In this document: piece after piece, positions 18,301 through 21,756 of the stretch
Layout: every line of letters begins with the position of its first letter
How positions within the stretch are numbered: position 1 is the first letter of the stretch
Source: Endotrypanum monterogeii
Lineage: Eukaryota > Euglenozoa > Kinetoplastea > Trypanosomatida > Trypanosomatidae
Assembly: GCA_000333855.2 (NCBI GenBank)
Contig: CM007331.1
Span: forward strand, 515,923 to 537,678
DNA length: 21,756 nucleotides
Direction of reading: 5' to 3'
Translations under genes and position numbers: made by a program
Notes under the pieces: generated by a model
Told to the model about the DNA's origin: nothing
Databases searched by the model: none
The model's input: only the letters and a program-made list of their open reading frames with translations

Positions 18301-20676
18301 ACAGAGGTGACACATCTTCAGGCGGTCCGCGTCTACATCGATGGCGTCGTGGAGGTACTCTCTCCCGACTTACCGCCAGGCGTGCGCTTGCTGCTCTACA
18401 AGAGCGGTGGCTATGTTACAAACTCTGATGTTAATCGGTTGCATGTTTCTCCTGATGGTCGTATGACTCTCCATGAGAGCACACAGGGCGCACCTATCGT
18501 AAGTCAATTACAGCACGGATACTCAAAGTCCCTCAAGGAGCCGACAGTAGGATATGTAGACCGCGAAGACGGAATGCAGTTAGAGACGGTGAATGTCACT
18601 GATGGGGATGATAGCAAGCGCGTGGGGTTGATACCGTCTAAACACGGTGGTGTCCGCTGTATCCGGTTTGGCGGTGGTGTGAGGGTCGAACAAGGCAACA
18701 AAGAGGGTACGTGGCTGTGGAGTATCGCTGGGATCCCAACGGTGCACTGTGACGCTGGCGCGAACGAGATTTCTGTAGCGGTTGGCGAAGATGAGAGCTA
18801 CCGGTTTGCGTATCAGCCGCAGTCTTCCTCCTTTTCTCTCGTCGTCCGTGACGGAGAGGCGGAGGACTTTAGGGTGGCTGCTAGTGTGGCCATGTCCAGC
18901 TGCCGCATATCTGTTTTCACACAGGGCTACGGTTTCACTGACCCAGCACAAGAACAGGGCGACTGCCGCGGCGTTTTTGCGGTGGACTGCGCGTACGGAG
19001 GAGCGTACGGGCGCGTGGGGGCCGCCCATGTGTATCGAATCTCACCTTTCGGGCGGTGCTTTGAGGAGGTGGTGCAAAGTGGCGAGCCGCAGTGTCGCCA
19101 GTTGGTTCTCCCGCAGCAGTACAAAAAACCTAAAAAAGCGATAGCGGAGGCGGTCTTGTTGCCTGAATATGCAAATCCTTTGTTTCACAATACGCTCGTA
19201 GGCGGGGAGGGCGCGGTGAAAGCTGTGGACCATCGCGAGGACAGCGACCCTCTCCACCTCCAACTGTCACCTCTGCTTCCCCTTAAGGAATTTCCACAAC
19301 CGTCAGCCCGTACTAAAGTGTTTCCATGCTGCGGGTTGACTGCCCAACAGCCTGGTTCGAGTGCTGCGCTTCAAGTACGGTGCATTGCACTGCGAGGAGA
19401 CAGCGCGCAGTTCACGGTGCTTGATGCGGTCTCCTGGAGGGAATGGGTAATGTGGTGGCAGCGGCACAGCAGCTGGGTCCCTCAATGCTCATCAACAGTG
19501 GCGACCGACGATGAGCAGGCTGGTACACGGAAGGTGTACAGATTTAGCATCACGAAAGCAGCATCCCTGAAGCAAAATTTTTTGCATTCTCCCGAAGCCG
19601 GCGAGGAAACACCGTTAAAAAAGGTGCCTGTCGTTCAGGGACGTCTGTTGCTCCAGTCTCCTCCCGAAGAATCGTCGACGCCGGCTTGGTGTGCTACAGG
19701 TACTCTCGTTACGCTCACGGACGTGGAAAGCCCCGATGTCCCAGGTGAGGAAGAGGGCCCCAATGCAGCTCAATTGGAGGTAGACAACGTGAATGAGTCA
19801 CCGAAGTCTGCCCCAGTTTCCCCGCCAGAGATGGAAAGAAGCGAGGACGCCCAAGCTGTACCATCCACCCGCACCTCTAGCGTGTCGGTGCCGCCTGGCT
19901 CGTCAGGTCGAAAAGCTGGCTTCCTGAACTACTGGTCCTCTCCATTGTGCCCGAAGACATTCGAGGTGAGTGTTCAAAGCGTGACAGCAGAGAGCCACAG
20001 TACCCAACAAACGACGCAAGTGCCGACGTCGAGTCCGATACCTGACGCAGGTGCGGTCGAGAGCCTGGCACCGCAGCTCTTAAAGGCGCCTGATGATGGG
20101 TCGAAATTGATTTCTTCGCCTGCACAGAGGATTCCTCTGATGCACTCGTACCACCTTGCCGCAGACGAGCTCACAGGCACGTGTGCCTCTTCACGATATC
20201 ATACTCCCGCCCTCGAAGTTTATCCGACGCAGGTTGAGTTCGGTAATGTGCTTCCTGGACGCAGGTATATGGCCACTGTAAAACTCACAAACATCTCTAC
20301 TGTTCCCTGTCGCTACCGTGTGCGTGTCGGCGCTGAGGTGCGTCCATTTGTGTCTGTGTTATATTCTCGTCAATTCGTGGCACCCGGTCTCACAACAGAG
20401 ATGCAAATTGAGCTCTCTGGTGCTCAGCCGTACGGTGTGAGCGATTCTGAGATCATTGTTGTCCATGAGGGTGGTACAGTGGCAGTGAACGTGTGGTGGT
20501 GCACAACTGACAAGACGCACTCATCGAAGCTAGGTAACGGCATCGTATGCCTTGGCTGGACACTTCATAAACCCACTATTCAGCATCCATTCGCATCGAC
20601 GGATGACAGAGATCCCATCGATGAGGAGGATACTTTGTCCGACTCTGATGTCACTGAGGACATCTGTGTAGCATAG
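15304..20676 (+). CDS. SPAG17: Central pair protein SPAG17/PF6-like
   Basis: A 1790-residue protein without a signal peptide or membrane helices. SPAG17 (Chlamydomonas PF6) is a large scaffold of the C1a projection of the axonemal central pair and is needed for flagellar beating. Visible parts: an N-terminal alpha/beta region (~19-60 and ~174-208) with hydrophobic strands; an Ala/Glu-rich helical stretch between them; a helical block (~330-362, SSWVRYDAWRANRSLVQVPL); a strand-rich block (~630) with an acidic run near 666-680; a conserved-looking HIDIVHQHLRRRRVLEQVRL block (~722); an Ala-rich helix (~859-890); a beta-rich central region (~948-1215) with short Asp-Gly motifs in IDGVVEVLSPD and SPDGRMTLHE, as in SPAG17; and a C-terminal ASH/PapD-like fold (~1637-1750) opening VYPTQVEFGNVLPGRRY, like the SPAG17 C-terminus. 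The last ~25 residues are acidic. Human SPAG17 is ~2220 residues. The 15304 start is the first ATG after the candidate acceptor. Another large ASH-containing axonemal protein is the alternative. Confidence 0.7.
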   Translation: MGMDTAASGDKSGNFGKPFRPIVFLLTSHTPDNLDALTIANLLKPRFKKDDFYVVDISSSPEMVVVPVETKKNTSSEASFQNAASALPYRVSAAVQSALAKIDASRQEALRALEAAREAELSALQAEYIEDGLSAEEALAAAHTELRERYDAEEDDGVSLEEDGNDSNYGGPLPPCVCVVGVPLLPAVVARLARDVTHVSSVVLLESPCTVRELAAAPGSGVKTTPINVTGAHAPTDRVKGRGASANSSGSSLPNAALKQQSLLLKPGASAEEVLAVFRAAALAQPIDTSFQDVLLEHVVYPTEGVSSTSSIPPASGAVRPTIAPAQFLTNVETVVLRILSSWVRYDAWRANRSLVQVPLYTPLIDSEAALLAAASEDAAAAAAEADKRSGKRKSGSPVTSSKQEKNTPSPPLEIPTTAPNPRTMGEVAAEQFEYIAYMQRCVDRLFDTTTNEPLSAGTAVQLCLHGCVHQVASSHCTSTLRTLAETSAAQLAEDVASASSACRTAVVLSSGAPLESAHLDAALGRAEGSPVQRIPTFLSGSAKDTLTASSVEEALSLTVTAHAGSDVLPSVSAAVVIPSGSGDALHWMRDALLSRDQQGWHVATQQWEETVLYCLHQSTAAIGAPRTQHAVFLLDCHTTFPRFFHEESFLEEEGRHYTPSSLGDETDEDEFSESETDSVVSPASTASAMGDDKSDAATDGVAAKATFAISGVQPSLVPKVDHIDIVHQHLRRRRVLEQVRLSHSRLPVQELLGCDAPCRSVVTETQWMRAVDGTVVEVDRTAANSAQVRCTIIDAPSELQAGFMLECPPSLMSTSAEVTSPNSKTKEALPQPIVVSGVRGFLSVGRQLTVMTEVVADNTRAAAQAAHAAAVAAAKEEALAQYEAQFRTPGKPSRPRDKAAPGSQLTLEQITETLLAAVPPAPPLPSEEGSDSEPCPVPRVMRIHARFHPHDCVMTVVTSPAGTPGIQLRCLPPTLHCRHLARRQLLTVHVWMEGLLSVTEVTHLQAVRVYIDGVVEVLSPDLPPGVRLLLYKSGGYVTNSDVNRLHVSPDGRMTLHESTQGAPIVSQLQHGYSKSLKEPTVGYVDREDGMQLETVNVTDGDDSKRVGLIPSKHGGVRCIRFGGGVRVEQGNKEGTWLWSIAGIPTVHCDAGANEISVAVGEDESYRFAYQPQSSSFSLVVRDGEAEDFRVAASVAMSSCRISVFTQGYGFTDPAQEQGDCRGVFAVDCAYGGAYGRVGAAHVYRISPFGRCFEEVVQSGEPQCRQLVLPQQYKKPKKAIAEAVLLPEYANPLFHNTLVGGEGAVKAVDHREDSDPLHLQLSPLLPLKEFPQPSARTKVFPCCGLTAQQPGSSAALQVRCIALRGDSAQFTVLDAVSWREWVMWWQRHSSWVPQCSSTVATDDEQAGTRKVYRFSITKAASLKQNFLHSPEAGEETPLKKVPVVQGRLLLQSPPEESSTPAWCATGTLVTLTDVESPDVPGEEEGPNAAQLEVDNVNESPKSAPVSPPEMERSEDAQAVPSTRTSSVSVPPGSSGRKAGFLNYWSSPLCPKTFEVSVQSVTAESHSTQQTTQVPTSSPIPDAGAVESLAPQLLKAPDDGSKLISSPAQRIPLMHSYHLAADELTGTCASSRYHTPALEVYPTQVEFGNVLPGRRYMATVKLTNISTVPCRYRVRVGAEVRPFVSVLYSRQFVAPGLTTEMQIELSGAQPYGVSDSEIIVVHEGGTVAVNVWWCTTDKTHSSKLGNGIVCLGWTLHKPTIQHPFASTDDRDPIDEEDTLSDSDVTEDICVA

Positions 20677-21288
20677 CCATATATTTTTTATAGTCGCTTG
20701 AGCTATGCCTATACTGTCATGTTTCCCAATCCTTCATGTCTAGACCTTCGCCTTTAATGGGTTCGCCTCACCCGTGGATGCCGCACAAAAGTCTTGATCC
20801 GCTGCGTGAAACGTTTTCCCCCTGTCTGCACTTGTCGCTCTGCTGTAGACTACAATTTACGAATATTTTTCGCTTCCCTGTGATTCCGTCCTAAACATGT
20901 TTCTGGTTTTTCTTCGATGGCGCCGTGCCTTATGTAAAGTATAACCCTTTTCCCGGCTACTCGATTACACCATCTTTTTTTTTTTTTTTGATGTAGTGCA
21001 TATAGCTGGTGTCGCGTCTGCACGTGTGTATGCATGTGCCGCGTTCCGTTAGACCGCTGTAGCCCTTAAAATAGAGTTTCCCAACAGATCAGCAGCCAAT
21101 GCACCCCAGAAAAAAACAAGAGGCTTTCAGTGGCGCTAACAGAAAATCTTATGAGAACTACAAAAAATATGTGCAGTCTTTTTTTCATAGCCTTATCGTT
21201 GAAAAGGTTCAACCAGGTGACGGACCAAAGCCTTTTGCGCAGCTACTTGTCGTCTGAATCTGGAGTCCTCTAAATCAGGGCTTTGAAT

Positions 21289-21329
21289 GGGAGGGCGGGG
21301 GGGGGGCGTGTCGGTGAGGGCGAGGAGGG
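21289..21329 (+). other. G-rich tract with quadruplex potential
   Basis: Five runs of three or more G lie within about 41 bases, including one of ten G (21297-21306). The pattern meets the usual G-quadruplex spacing except for one loop of 11 bases (four runs can be drawn from the first three blocks alone). It would form on the sense strand and in the RNA. Confidence 0.55.
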
Positions 21330-21541
21330 AGGAGTTACCCGAGCTGAGTGCACTGTCGACCACTTTTTGTGACGCCTTTTATTCTGTCATTGGGGCTAAG
21401 GCAATATCTAGAGTGACTGTGTTGTGCTTCCTCTTCGTTTTCCTTCCGCCCAAGTGCTGAGGACTACACTAAAATACTGCTCTATGCCCATCGAATGGCC
21501 CTGCGCACTCTTCAGTTTTCTGTGCAAGCGGCTTTGGAGCA

Positions 21542-21584
21542 ATTTCTTTTCTTTCCTCTCTCTTCTTGCTGTTCTCTTCTCTAG
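21542..21584 (+). promoter_or_regulatory. Candidate trans-splice acceptor for the last gene
   Basis: About 40 bases of almost pure pyrimidine end in CTCTAG, with the AG at 21583-21584. This is the cleanest acceptor signal in the window. It leaves a leader of only 26 bases with no ATG before the start codon at 21611. Confidence 0.75.
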
Positions 21585-21610
21585 TCCCCGTACCTGGGCT
21601 TCTGACGCGA

Positions 21611-21756
21611 ATGACCGGCGGCCCCACTGGCCTGCAACCGGGTCGCCTCTACCGTGCCGGTTTTGCGGAGTGCACGTTGGAAAGAGCGTGGTTCTTCCAG
21701 TTTTGCATTGGCATTTTGCTCTGCGTCAACAATGGCGCGTGTTTCTGCTTTGGCAT
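21611..21756 (+). CDS. Membrane transporter, N-terminal fragment (cut by window end)
   Basis: An open frame starts at the first ATG after the strong acceptor at 21584 and runs off the right edge: 48 complete codons, no stop. The peptide has a short hydrophilic start with Gly, Pro and Arg, then a hydrophobic segment from about residue 27 (WFFQFCIGILLCVNNGACFC) that looks like a first membrane helix. A basic/acidic patch followed by a helix with Asn-Asn-Gly and aromatic-Gly at its end matches the opening of trypanosomatid major-facilitator proteins of the nodulin-like group. Only the first helix is visible, so the family call is tentative, though a real gene start is likely. Confidence 0.55.
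   Translation, partial: MTGGPTGLQPGRLYRAGFAECTLERAWFFQFCIGILLCVNNGACFCFG

Larger units (their letters stand above)
20677..21610 (+). other. Spacer between the SPAG17-like and last genes
   Basis: About 930 bases with a T run (20976-20989), a G-rich tract (21289-21329) and the pyrimidine-rich acceptor of the next gene (21542-21584). Short open frames here lack any domain. It should hold the 3' untranslated region of the SPAG17-like gene and its poly(A) site, which in these organisms is set by the downstream splice acceptor. Confidence 0.7.

Noticed and set aside
1..21756. CRISPR array, insertion sequence or retroposon
   Set aside because: I see no spaced direct repeats of CRISPR type, no transposase or reverse transcriptase frame and no terminal repeats. 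The repeats present are microsatellites.

Overview
The window looks like nuclear DNA of a trypanosomatid (Kinetoplastea). All six recognisable genes lie on the + strand, head to tail and intron-free. Each is preceded by a T-rich or CT-rich polypyrimidine tract, then a candidate AG trans-splice acceptor, then a short leader without an ATG. The gaps carry long T runs and TA, GT, GA, CT and CA microsatellites, as in the untranslated regions and spacers of trypanosomatid polycistronic units. All five complete frames end at ordinary stops (TGA, TGA, TAG, TAG, TAG), so no stop reassignment is visible. The genus cannot be fixed from sequence alone; coding GC looks lower than is usual for Leishmania and the gaps are fairly long.

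Layout, left to right. 1-734: microsatellite-rich spacer and leader. 735-6644: a full-size ABCA transporter with both nucleotide-binding domains intact and a long Tyr/Asn-rich tail. 6645-9049: long non-coding spacer. 9050-9610: a 186-residue helical protein whose two ends recall POLR2M/Gdown1 (GRINL1A), a protein that binds RNA polymerase II. 9611-10579: spacer. 10580-11788: an armadillo-repeat protein resembling radial spoke protein RSPH14. 11789-12596: spacer and CT-rich leader. 12597-13931: a 12-helix major-facilitator-type transporter. 13932-15303: spacer with a second strong splice-acceptor-like site and a degenerate tRNA-like segment on the - strand. 15304-20676: a 1790-residue protein that I read as SPAG17/PF6 of the axonemal central pair. 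20677-21610: spacer with a G-rich tract. 21611 to the window end: the first 48 complete codons of another membrane transporter.

Neighbours in a trypanosomatid unit are transcribed together but need not share a pathway. Even so, two of the five complete genes (RSPH14-like and SPAG17-like) appear to be axonemal, from the radial spoke and the central pair that it contacts. Three are membrane transporters. The least expected gene is the small POLR2M-like protein. In-frame extensions upstream of three genes (from 8795, 12342 and 14917) translate microsatellite and poly-T leader sequence and are not treated as coding.
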